Source: Marinobacter sp. ELB17 (lineage in GTDB: Bacteria > Pseudomonadota > Gammaproteobacteria > Pseudomonadales > Oleiphilaceae). From it: a stretch of 64,000 nucleotides of DNA. Under the pieces are notes generated by a model. That model had not been told where the DNA came from. It ran no database searches and saw nothing but the letters and a program-made list of their open reading frames with translations. This document shows positions 34,721 through 44,200 of the stretch, piece after piece. The stretch lies in assembly GCF_000169375.1 (NCBI RefSeq), contig NZ_AAXY01000024.1, forward strand, positions 1-64,000, written 5' to 3'. Position numbers and translations under genes: made by a program. How positions within the stretch are numbered: the stretch's first letter is position 1; the number at the start of each line of letters is the position of its first letter.

Positions 34721-36432
34721 GGCGTGGCCTCGCTGGTTTGCCAACGCAGATAACACACGCTGGCGGCGATGCCCTGGCTGGCAAAAAACTGCAGCCAGCG
34801 GACCTGGTGATCCTGCAAGCGGTCACCGGGGCCTTTTACTTCAATCATCTCGTAGCACAGCTCAGGGGGCGAGTTTTCGGGGTAAAAGCGGACAAGATCG
34901 GGGAAACCGCTGCGATGTTCGCGAATATTCAGCAAAAGGCGCTTAAACAGAATGTGTAAATCCAGCGCGGGAATGCAGTCCAGCGCCAGCGTTATCAGCT
35001 CTTCGTTCAACGCCGGCCAGGTCACAAAGGGGTTGGTAATGCCCTGCTTGGCGGCGTAGCTATCCAGTATCTGCTGGCGATAGCCGCCATCGTGTAGCAT
35101 TGCAAAGCACTGGTCGAACGCGGCCTGGCGCCGGCTGACAAAATCTTCCCTCAGCAAGTCCGCTGGGCCAGTGTGAAACGGATGAAAAAAAGCACCGGGT
35201 ATGGGCTTGAAGAGGGTGTTCCAGCACAGCAGGCCAAACAGGCTGTTAATCAGGGTGTTTTCCATATAGAACACCGGTGCTTCGGGACTCGACAGGTGGT
35301 CACGTACCACCCGCTCCACAGAGCGACCCGTTTGCGGCAGCTTCAACGTAAACTCGCGAAGCGGCGGCAGTTGTGGTGCCAGAGGAGCGGGCTGTTTTAC
35401 CTTGGCCGCCAGCCGCTTCAGAATCCGCGCCAGGCCCTGGGTTTCGGCGTCGCTGAGTTCAGCGTGCGGCCAATTGACGGCAATAGCCCAGGCTTCATCA
35501 AAGCGTTTCATTCGCTCCAACAGCCGCAATTGTTTCAATCGGGCTTCCCGATGACCGCTGGCGGCCAGTGCTTCCAAAGCCAATTTCCGCTCACCCTGAC
35601 GTTCGGCCTGCCGCCCCAGCTCCAGTAACAGGCGGTCACGGCGACTAGTCAGCCATGGATTGTCGGAAGGTTGCGGCACCTGGGCCCACACGTCAGCGGC
35701 CGACATTCCTGTGTCCAGACATTCGCGGCAATGGTGCATGGCCAGATAGGTATCCACTTGGCTGCGTTCGGAGAAAGCCCGGGCTTCAGAGGTGAATTGC
35801 ACCTGCTCGTAGCGGTGGTGGCCCAACTCCACCAGCACAAAATCCGACCAGCTCTGGCGCAGGTTGCCGAAGAACATCAAACGAACGCGGTCGAACAGGG
35901 CCATTGGGCTCACCCGCACTACCGGCGAACCAGGGTCACCCAGCCAGTCCATTACGGTACGGGCATCGGCGTAGATGCCCTTCAAAACCTCGCGCATCTG
36001 GGCTTTGGCCAGGTTTTTGGCGAAACCGGCTTGTACCAGAACCGGCGCAAACGCAGGGCGGAGTTCGGCCAGAGTGAATAGGCGAAACAGGTCGTCGAGC
36101 GTTACCAGCGGATCGGCATCGAGCCAATCACTCTCAACCAAATCATTTAACGCCTCAGTTTCCGAACTTCCCAGCTCTGGGTACTTCAGCTTATCAGCAC
36201 GGAACAGATCACCGCTGCGCATCACCATTCGGGTCAACAAAGCGCGGGAAGGACGGGGCAACTCAAAGAACTCGCTCAGCCGGGCATTCTCCGGCGCCGA
36301 CAGCAGGTCGAAGTGGTGATTAGCCACCCACGCCACCACCGTTTCCATGTTTTCCAGGTAATACAGGGGGTTTTCAAGATTCGCCGCGGCGGGCCTGTCA
36401 TTCAGGTGATGATTGCTTATGGGCATACGCAC
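34717..36432 (-). CDS. FAN1-like structure-specific nuclease (VRR-NUC)
   Basis: A 571-residue bacterial homologue of Fanconi-associated nuclease 1. The C-terminal VRR-NUC domain (about 455-565) has the catalytic set SGFPDLVRF (Asp) and YEMIEVKGPGD (Glu-x-Lys), then QDHQVRWLQFF. Upstream lie a SAP-like N-terminal region (ARLSEFFELPRPSRALLTRM) and a helical TPR-like section (about 240-340), the FAN1 arrangement. FAN1 enzymes cut 5' flaps and interstrand crosslinks. It is the first gene of a two-gene operon with the helicase, and its stop overlaps the helicase start. Confidence 0.93.
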   Translation of the reverse strand: MRMPISNHHLNDRPAAANLENPLYYLENMETVVAWVANHHFDLLSAPENARLSEFFELPRPSRALLTRMVMRSGDLFRADKLKYPELGSSETEALNDLVESDWLDADPLVTLDDLFRLFTLAELRPAFAPVLVQAGFAKNLAKAQMREVLKGIYADARTVMDWLGDPGSPVVRVSPMALFDRVRLMFFGNLRQSWSDFVLVELGHHRYEQVQFTSEARAFSERSQVDTYLAMHHCRECLDTGMSAADVWAQVPQPSDNPWLTSRRDRLLLELGRQAERQGERKLALEALAASGHREARLKQLRLLERMKRFDEAWAIAVNWPHAELSDAETQGLARILKRLAAKVKQPAPLAPQLPPLREFTLKLPQTGRSVERVVRDHLSSPEAPVFYMENTLINSLFGLLCWNTLFKPIPGAFFHPFHTGPADLLREDFVSRRQAAFDQCFAMLHDGGYRQQILDSYAAKQGITNPFVTWPALNEELITLALDCIPALDLHILFKRLLLNIREHRSGFPDLVRFYPENSPPELCYEMIEVKGPGDRLQDHQVRWLQFFASQGIAASVCYLRWQTSEATP

Positions 36433-36477
36433 AGACTTTATAATAGTTCAAACACCTGTAGTTCAACCGCCCAACGT

Positions 36478-36927
36478 TTAAATACCTATGTCAGCCGGTT
36501 GCAGGCGCACCCCAGCGACTTTCCACACGTTTTCTACCTGTACCATTCTGTAATAGGCGTCCCAGGATTTGCCCTCAGGGCCTTTGAGCTTCACGACCTG
36601 AATGTGAAAAACACCGTGGGGCACGCTTTCAGTGAATTCAATCTGGATGGCACTGTGTACGGCAGGATAGGCTTCGCGCACCATATCCACAAACACCTGT
36701 GACGATCCAAAGCGGCGCTTAATGCCCTCGGAAGCATAGGCCCAAGCTTGCTCACCGTCGTTGTTAGCAAATGCTTCGATCTGGCGTAGGATCGTGTCGT
36801 GAATTTCAGCTTCTTCGTCATTATCGTCGCTAGCAAAAGACTGGGATGCCCACGCAAACGCAAAGCCCAAACTTATTATCAAAAACAGAACAACGCTCTT
36901 TGTCGTACGGGTAAGTTGCTGTCCCAT
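36478..36927 (-). CDS. DUF4864 domain-containing exported protein
   Basis: A 149-residue protein with a signal peptide (hydrophobic VVLFLIISLGFAFAWA, cleavage near AFA/SD at about 33) and a DUF4864 domain of SnoaL/NTF2-like character (ILRQIEAFANNDGEQAWAYA, IKRRFGSSQVFVDMV, YYRMVQVENVWKVAGVRLQP). Function unknown, probably periplasmic. It is a leftward gene 45 bases upstream of fan1 and might share its transcript. Confidence 0.88.
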   Translation of the reverse strand: MGQQLTRTTKSVVLFLIISLGFAFAWASQSFASDDNDEEAEIHDTILRQIEAFANNDGEQAWAYASEGIKRRFGSSQVFVDMVREAYPAVHSAIQIEFTESVPHGVFHIQVVKLKGPEGKSWDAYYRMVQVENVWKVAGVRLQPADIGI

Positions 36928-37006
36928 GTCAAAACCCTCTTATTGACCATATTTTAATCAATACGGGTAAAAAGGTGCTGCAGACTCCCCACGTGCAAGC
37001 GCGGCT

Positions 37007-37447
37007 TTAATCACGAGCGGATTTTTCTGGCCAAATGATGTTAATCAGTGCCTGTCGTCGTCGATCAGGAAAGGCAATGGTATTGTCTGAGCGGGCAATC
37101 GCCAGCGCCTCACCGAGCATGCGGAACAACTCAACGTTCTGGTGCACACACTTCGGAATGGCCTGGCTACGCAGATATTTCAGGTAACGCTGCAGGTTTT
37201 CTTCATCCGACCGCCAGTGCTCGCCGAAGGCATTTCGGAACAGAGCCCGCGTCGCAATGGCGCGCCACTCATCGCAATAACCGCTTTCAAGCCTTTCGGG
37301 ATAAACATACAAATCCTTGATTTCCTTCTGTATGTTTACAACCACGTGTTCCGGCGGGAACAGCAGTCGCATAGCCAGCAGATCGTAACTGTCGTTCAAC
37401 TGTTCATTTACGGCGCTTTTGACCCACTCTATTCTGCTCATGATCAT
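37007..37447 (-). CDS. Hypothetical protein
   Basis: A 146-residue protein that I do not recognise. It is predicted to be soluble and mostly helical, with no signal peptide or membrane segment. Recognisable stretches are SRIEWVKSAVNEQLNDSYDL and PPEHVVVNIQKEIKDLYVYP. The C-terminus is basic. The start is put at the ATG at 37447 (a second ATG is at 37441). The frame extends 31 codons further upstream without a good site and would then crowd the recC promoter. It is divergent from recC and upstream of the DUF4864 gene. Function unknown. Confidence 0.7.
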   Translation of the reverse strand: MIMSRIEWVKSAVNEQLNDSYDLLAMRLLFPPEHVVVNIQKEIKDLYVYPERLESGYCDEWRAIATRALFRNAFGEHWRSDEENLQRYLKYLRSQAIPKCVHQNVELFRMLGEALAIARSDNTIAFPDRRRQALINIIWPEKSARD

Positions 37448-37573
37448 TCGTTCAGTAAGGTATTTACCTTGCGACAATTTTCTATCACGCACGGTTTCAG
37501 ATTGTCCGCTTCTGTGGTCACATACGCTAAGCTGACGCATCGGGATTAAACCCCATACCAGACAAGGAAGACC

Positions 37574-40500
37574 ATGGCCGCTCCTTTAACAAGTGCCACC
37601 CGTGATAACCCACATATTACCCCCGGTTTTCACGCGATTCACGCCAACCATCTGGAAGACCTGCGCCGGGCCGTGGTGTTTATTTGCCAACAAAACCCGT
37701 TGCCGCCGCTGCAAAGCGAGACGTTTCTGGTGCAAAGCAACGGTATTGCCCAGTGGCTAAAGCTGGCGCTGGCGGAAAAGCGCTCAGAGAATGGCAGCGA
37801 AGGTGGCTTGGGCATTGCCGCCGGTATGGATTTTCTGTTTCCGGCGCGATTCATCTGGCAGGCCTACCGCGCCGTGCTGCCGGACGGCGACGTGCCAGAG
37901 CAATCCCCCTTTGATAAACGCCGGCTGGTGTGGCGGCTTTACCGGCTATTACCAGAACTTGTTCTTACCGATGAGGCGTTCAACCCGCTGGCGCGTTTTC
38001 TGGACGGCAGCGACACCGATTTGCGGGCATTCCAGCTGGCAGAGAAAGTGGCGGATCTGTTTGATCAGTACCAGGTGTTCCGCGCTGATTGGCTGGCTGC
38101 CTGGGAGCAGGGCCGGGATGTGGTGATTAGCACCCGTAACGGCGAAAAACCGATTGAACAAGATACCCGCTGGCAGCCAATGCTGTGGCGCAAGCTGGTG
38201 GAAGACACCGGCGCCGAAGCACACACCAGTCGCTCGCAGATTCACACCCGTTTTATGAAACAGGGCCAACAGGTTGCCGCGCCTTCCCATCCGAGCCGCT
38301 TACCAAAACGCATTGTGGTGTTTGGTGTATCGTCTTTGCCACGCCAGGCGCTTGAGGCCCTGTACGTGCTTAGCCGTTTTAGCCAGGTAGTGCTCTGCGT
38401 TCACAACCCTTCGCAGTTCTACTGGGCCGATATTGTCAGCGATCGCGAACTGCTCAAAGCTGAGCGCAAGCGCGGTGCCAGCCACCCCACGCTGTCGCAG
38501 ATTGACGATGCCGACCAGTTGCACCAACACGCCAATCCGCTGTTGGCAGCCTGGGGTAAACAGGGTCGGGATTACATTCGCCTGCTGGACGAATTCGACA
38601 ATCCCGACGAGTACCGCAACAGCTTCCAGACGCCGGATCAGAAGATCGACATTTTTTCCGAGCACGGTGCAGGTCAGACAACCTGCCTGCTTCACCAATT
38701 GCAGAACGATATTTACAACCTGACGCCGCTGCAAGAAATTCGCGATGAACAACGCAAGCTTGATCTGAGCCAAGGGCATCCTTTAACTGCTGAGGGCTCT
38801 CTGTCCGCTGAGGGCTCTCTGTCCGCTGAGGGCTCTCTGCCTGCTGAGGGCTCTTTATCGTCTGAGGGCTTCCCAAAAGCTGATGGCTCCGTTGCCTTCC
38901 ACAATGCGCACAGCCCACAGCGTGAAGTGGAAATACTGCACGACCAGCTGCTGGCCGCGTTTAACGCCGATGACACCTTGCGCCCCCGCGACATCATGGT
39001 CATGGTGCCCGACATCAACGTGTATGCACCCCACATTCAGGCGGTGTTTGGCCGCTATACCGCCGGGCGCAAACGCCATATTCCGTTTACCATTTCCGAC
39101 CAAGGCCAGCGCAACCACGAACCGGTATTGATAGCTCTGGAAACCCTGATGTCGCTGCCGCGCCACCGCTTTGGGGTGAGCGAAATCATCAGTCTGTTAG
39201 AAGTGCCCGGCATTCGCGATCGTTTTGAGATTGCCGAAGAGGAAATCCCCTTGGCGCGGCGCTGGGTAGAAGGTGCCAATATTCGCTGGGGCCTGCACGG
39301 TGCCCACCGGGAAAGCCTGGAACTGCCAGCCGATCTGGACCGCAACACCTGGCAATCTGGCCTGCGTTCCATGCTGCTCGGTTACGGCATGGGCGACGAC
39401 GAGCCCTGGGCTGGCGTTCAGCCCTACGGCGAGATTGGCGGTTTGCAGGCCAGCCTGGCCGGGCGCCTTGGCGACTTTGTTTACCGCCTGGAAAAAGTGT
39501 GGCAAGACCTACAGGCAAGCCGCACACCGCAAGAATGGGAAGCGCTGTTTGCAGCCATGCTTGAACAGTTTTTCCACAAAGTAGAAGGCCATGACCTTTT
39601 GCTGCTGAACCGCTTTCGCCGCCAACTGGAACAATGGCTGGACGACACATTGGCCGCTGGGCTGGAGCACCAACTACTGCCATTAAACATTGTCAAAGAC
39701 GTGCTATTGGACGGCCTGGATGAAGGCGGCCTGAACCAGCGTTTTCTGGCCGGCAAAGTGAACTTCGCCACACTGATGCCCATGCGCGCCATACCGTTCC
39801 GCACTGTGTGCCTGCTGGGCATGAACGACGGCGATTACCCGCGCTCGCGGCCGCCGGTAGATTTCGACCTGATGGCGCAGGACTATCGGCCCGGTGACCG
39901 TTCCCGCCGGGAAGACGATCGCTATCTGTTTCTGGAAGCCATGCTGTCTGCCCGCGAACAGCTTTACATCAGCTGGGTAGGGCGCAGCATTCGCGACGAC
40001 TCACCAAGGCCGCCATCGGTGCTGGTGGGCCAATTGCAGGATCACTTGAACGGCTTGTGGCAACTGCCAGGGCAACCCGATGTCGCGGTAACCGATGCAC
40101 TGACTACCTGCCATCCGCTACAACCGTTCAGCCGCGACTATTTTCCCCAAAGCCGACACGCCCGCAGCTTGTTCACCTACGAACACGAATGGCGACGTGC
40201 CCACGGCACTGTCTCGACGGACGCGCAGCATAAGGCTCTGGCGTACCAGCAGCCGGAAGAACCCGTCACCCTGAATGACCTGTCCGGTTTTTTGAAAAAA
40301 CCGATAGACACGTTTTACCAGCGCCGCCTTCAGGTGCGCTTTGAAGACGTGGAAGACGACGATACCGACACCGAAAACTTTGATTTGAACGGCCTTGACC
40401 GATGGCGCCTAGACACCGAACTGATTGAGCAGGGTTTGCTAAAAGCCAGTAGCGAGGAAGACTTGGAACACCGCCTGGAAACCACCCTGGATTGCATGGC

Positions 40501-41248
40501 CCGGCGCGGTGACCTGGGCATGGGCACCACCGAGCACCGGCTGCGCAACGAGCTGTCTGGCCGCCTGCCAAATTTGTTCGAACGTTATCAAAGCGCGCTG
40601 GCCGAATGGCCCGAGGAAGTCGGCGAACCGCTGGCGTTTGAATATCGTCTGGCCAACAGCACCGGCTCGGTGGAGGTGCTGGACCTGATTGATCACCTGC
40701 GCCGCAACCACGAAGGCAATATCTGCCGACTGGTCATCGCGGGCTCCAGCCTGCTCACTGGCAGCGGCAATACCAAAAAAATTCGCTACGCCAATCTGAT
40801 GCGCGACTGGGTGATTCACCTGGCCGGGCAAATCGCAGCGCAGCCCTTTGAAACCCTGATTCTGGGCAAAGAAGAAAAGCGCAATGTGCGCTTCGCACCT
40901 CTGGCAAAGGAAACGGCAAGTAAGCACCTGGACGCCATATTGGCGCGCTGGATGGACGCCAACACGCGCGCATTACCGGTGCACTGTGAAGCCGGTTTCG
41001 CCTGGATTTACAGCTTTTATCAAAGCAAAAAATTTCTTGGTGAACACGAGCACGCCATCAGCGACGCCGAGCAAGCTTACACACTGGCGCTAGAACGCGA
41101 CACCGGCTACCTACGCGGCGCCTTTGAAAGCGCTGAATTATTGCTGGAAAGCGGCGAATTTGAAGCCCTGCTGCACCAACTCTATGTGCCCCTGTGGGAA
41201 GCCGAGCAAAACAAATCCGCCGCTGGTCAATTTGAGGACAAGGTATGA
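37574..41248 (+). CDS. recC: Exodeoxyribonuclease V subunit gamma RecC
   Basis: A 1224-residue RecC subunit of the RecBCD helicase-nuclease, which processes double-strand breaks and recognises Chi. The N-terminus (NHLEDLRRAVVFICQQNPL) and blocks such as DKRRLVWRLYRLLPEL and GMNDGDYPRSRPPVDFDLM match the family. Residues 406-440 are an added linker of 6-residue repeats (AEGSLS) lying before the conserved HNAHSPQREVEILHDQ segment. The subunit is longer than E. coli RecC (1122). It is the first gene of recCBD, and its stop overlaps the recB start by 4 bases. Confidence 0.97.
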   Translation: MAAPLTSATRDNPHITPGFHAIHANHLEDLRRAVVFICQQNPLPPLQSETFLVQSNGIAQWLKLALAEKRSENGSEGGLGIAAGMDFLFPARFIWQAYRAVLPDGDVPEQSPFDKRRLVWRLYRLLPELVLTDEAFNPLARFLDGSDTDLRAFQLAEKVADLFDQYQVFRADWLAAWEQGRDVVISTRNGEKPIEQDTRWQPMLWRKLVEDTGAEAHTSRSQIHTRFMKQGQQVAAPSHPSRLPKRIVVFGVSSLPRQALEALYVLSRFSQVVLCVHNPSQFYWADIVSDRELLKAERKRGASHPTLSQIDDADQLHQHANPLLAAWGKQGRDYIRLLDEFDNPDEYRNSFQTPDQKIDIFSEHGAGQTTCLLHQLQNDIYNLTPLQEIRDEQRKLDLSQGHPLTAEGSLSAEGSLSAEGSLPAEGSLSSEGFPKADGSVAFHNAHSPQREVEILHDQLLAAFNADDTLRPRDIMVMVPDINVYAPHIQAVFGRYTAGRKRHIPFTISDQGQRNHEPVLIALETLMSLPRHRFGVSEIISLLEVPGIRDRFEIAEEEIPLARRWVEGANIRWGLHGAHRESLELPADLDRNTWQSGLRSMLLGYGMGDDEPWAGVQPYGEIGGLQASLAGRLGDFVYRLEKVWQDLQASRTPQEWEALFAAMLEQFFHKVEGHDLLLLNRFRRQLEQWLDDTLAAGLEHQLLPLNIVKDVLLDGLDEGGLNQRFLAGKVNFATLMPMRAIPFRTVCLLGMNDGDYPRSRPPVDFDLMAQDYRPGDRSRREDDRYLFLEAMLSAREQLYISWVGRSIRDDSPRPPSVLVGQLQDHLNGLWQLPGQPDVAVTDALTTCHPLQPFSRDYFPQSRHARSLFTYEHEWRRAHGTVSTDAQHKALAYQQPEEPVTLNDLSGFLKKPIDTFYQRRLQVRFEDVEDDDTDTENFDLNGLDRWRLDTELIEQGLLKASSEEDLEHRLETTLDCMARRGDLGMGTTEHRLRNELSGRLPNLFERYQSALAEWPEEVGEPLAFEYRLANSTGSVEVLDLIDHLRRNHEGNICRLVIAGSSLLTGSGNTKKIRYANLMRDWVIHLAGQIAAQPFETLILGKEEKRNVRFAPLAKETASKHLDAILARWMDANTRALPVHCEAGFAWIYSFYQSKKFLGEHEHAISDAEQAYTLALERDTGYLRGAFESAELLLESGEFEALLHQLYVPLWEAEQNKSAAGQFEDKV
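38789..38890 (+). repeat. 18-bp tandem repeat array inside recC
   Basis: Units start at 38789, 38807, 38825, 38843 and 38861 with a partial sixth at 38879. The first two are identical (GCTGAGGGCTCTCTGTCC), the third differs at two bases, and later ones diverge. The array encodes AEGSLS AEGSLS AEGSLP AEGSLS SEGFPK ADGS in frame. Confidence 0.95.
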
Positions 41249-44200
41249 CAGCTACTAAAAAACCAAACCCCAATCTTGACCCCTTGGTGCTACCCCTGAA
41301 CGGCAGCACCCTGATTGAAGCCAGCGCCGGCACCGGCAAAACCTTCACCATTGCCATTTTGTACGTGCGCCTGGTACTGGGCCACGGTCAACCTGAAGGC
41401 GGCGCCCTGGCCGCGGGCCTGGTACCGCCAAACCTGCTGGTAGTAACTTTTACCGACGCTGCCACCAAAGAGCTTCGGGATCGCATTCGCATTCGGCTGA
41501 CCCAAGCCGCCGAAGTGTTTTCCAATGTTGCCGGCAACACCACGCCTACGGCAGAAACCGCGCTGATTCACCAGCTGCGGGATGACAGCTATCCAGACCC
41601 GGCCACCTGGCCGGACTGCCGCAAAAAACTGCTATTGGCAGCGGAGTGGATGGACGAAGCCGCGGTGTCTACCATTCACGCCTGGTGCAACCGAATGCTC
41701 AGCGAACACGCCTTCGACAGCGGCAGCTTGTTCCGGCTTACCCTGGAAACCGACCAAAGCAGCCTGATGGACGAAGTAGTGCGGGATTACTGGCGCACGT
41801 TTATTTATCCGTTATCTCCAGAGCTGATGGACGAGGTTATCGACCACTGGAAAACCCCGGACCAACTGCAAAAGGCGGTGCGCAATCTGCTCTTGGCTGT
41901 TGATTCCCTCGACGCGGCTAGCGGCGATGTAGAACAGCTGATCGAAGCCAAAGCACAACAGCGTGAAAAGCAGTCAAAAACACTGAAAGCCCACCCCTGG
42001 GCGGACTGGAAGCCCGAAGTGACCGACATGCTGCTGGCACTGAACAAAAGCAAACGCCTGCACGGCGGCAGTATGAAACCGATGATTACGGCCTGGGACA
42101 CGTTACTAGACTGGGAAAACTCCGATGAACTCTACCCGGCCGGGCTGGAAAAAGCCGGCTTTCAGAACCAGACACCAGAAGTGCTTGCGACAAAACTCAA
42201 AGGCGATGGCGATGTGCCACACCACCAGGCTTTTGACGTTATTGCAGAACTGATCGCCTTTTGCGAGAACCTGCCCAGCGCCGAGGCCGATATTCTTCGC
42301 CACTCGACCCATTGGATTGCGGCGCGGTTGGAATCGGAAAAACAGAAGCGTTCGGAAATGGGTTTTGATGACCTGCTCACCCGGCTAGACGACGCTTTAC
42401 ACGGCCCCCGTGGTGACCAACTGGCGGCCACCATCCGTCGCCAGTTTCCGGTAGCGCTAATCGATGAGTTTCAGGACACCGATCCGGTTCAATACCGCAT
42501 CTTCGACCGCATTTACCGGGTGGCAGAGAATCATCCGGATACCTGCCTACTCATGATCGGCGACCCAAAACAGGCCATTTACGGCTTTCGCGGCGCCGAC
42601 ATTTACACCTATCTGGACGCCCGCACCGGCGCCCACGAGCGCACATGGACACTGGGCCGCAATTTCCGCTCGTCTCGAACTATGGTGGCGGCGGTGAACC
42701 GGGTGTTCGAGTATGGCGACCAACACAGCTCCGAAGGCGCTTTTCTGTTCGGCAAAGGCGATGCCTCAGCGCTGCCATTTCAGGCGGTAGAGGCCAACGG
42801 CACCAAGCGCCTTTGGGCCACCAACGGCAAGCTGCAACCCAGCTTGACGCTATGGGCCAGTGAAAGCGAAAACACCGACAAAAGCGGCAATCGCAAAGGC
42901 CTGGCCAAAGGCAACGCCACCCTTGATGTGGCTGGCACCTGCGCCAGTGAAATTGCGCGCCTGCTGACGTTAGGGCAGCAAAGTCTGGCCGGTTTTGCGC
43001 TGGAAACCGACCTGAGTGACATCGAGCCGGTAGAACCCAAAGACATTGCCATTCTGGTGAACAACCGTAAAGAAGCTGCAGCGGTACGAGATGCACTAGG
43101 GCAACGGGGAATAAAAAGCGTGTACCTGTCTGACCGGGATTCGGTACTGGCGTCTCCAGAGTCAAAAGAAGTGCTGTGTTGGCTAAAAGCCTTTGCCGAA
43201 CCCCGCCAGTTGGCCTATGCACGCGCGGCCCTGGCCACACCTACCCTCGGCTTGCCCTGGGCCTATCTTGACCAGCTACTGACCAACGAGATGGCCCTGG
43301 AGCGTGAAATCGAGCGCTTCATGGGCTACCAGCAGCAGTGGCAAAGCCAGGGAGTGCTGCCCATGTTGCGCAGTTTCCTGATGGACTTTGACGTACCCGG
43401 CAGGCTGCTACAGCGCGTTGGCGGCGAGCGCCGGCTAACCGACATTCTGCACATTGCCGAACTGCTGCAACAAGACAGCTTGCAGCTGGACGGCGAACAC
43501 GCACTGGTGCACCACTTCACCGCCATTCTGCGGGCCGCCGACGACGAAGACGAACATCGCACCCTGCGCCTGGAAAGCGACGCCGGGCTGGTAAAAGTGA
43601 TCACCATTCACAAATCCAAAGGCCTGGAATACCCGCTGGTATTTTTGCCCTTTGGCACCGCCTACCGCGCGGAAAACGAGAAACAGGCGTTTGTGCGTTA
43701 TCACGACCACAACGACCAGCTGATCACCGTGTTCGACCCCACACCAAACGACGTCGAACAGGCGGACAAAGAACGCCTGGGCGAAGACATCCGCAAACTC
43801 TACGTCGCCCTGACTCGCGCCCGGTTTGCCACTTGGGTGGGCGTAACCGAAATTGAAAACTGGCAGCTTAGCGGCTTGGGGTATCTGCTCAGCGGTAACC
43901 CTGCCGCCAAACACTCGCTGAGTGGCGCCCTGCAGCAACTGGCCGTTGGCCACAGCGAACTCTTCGTGGAATCGTTACCGGAAGCCACCGGCCAGCACTA
44001 TGCAGAACCGGCACCTGGCGCCCTGGGGCTCGCACGGGAGTCTATCCGCGAGGCTCGCGAAGACTGGTGGATTGCCAGCTACTCATCCCTGGAATACAGC
44101 GGCCTGTCTGGCACCGGCATTGTGTTTGCCAGTGAGTTCGAAGACGCTGAAAGCCAGAACCTGCTCGAAGAAGGCACGCACACCAACGATGATGAAGACG

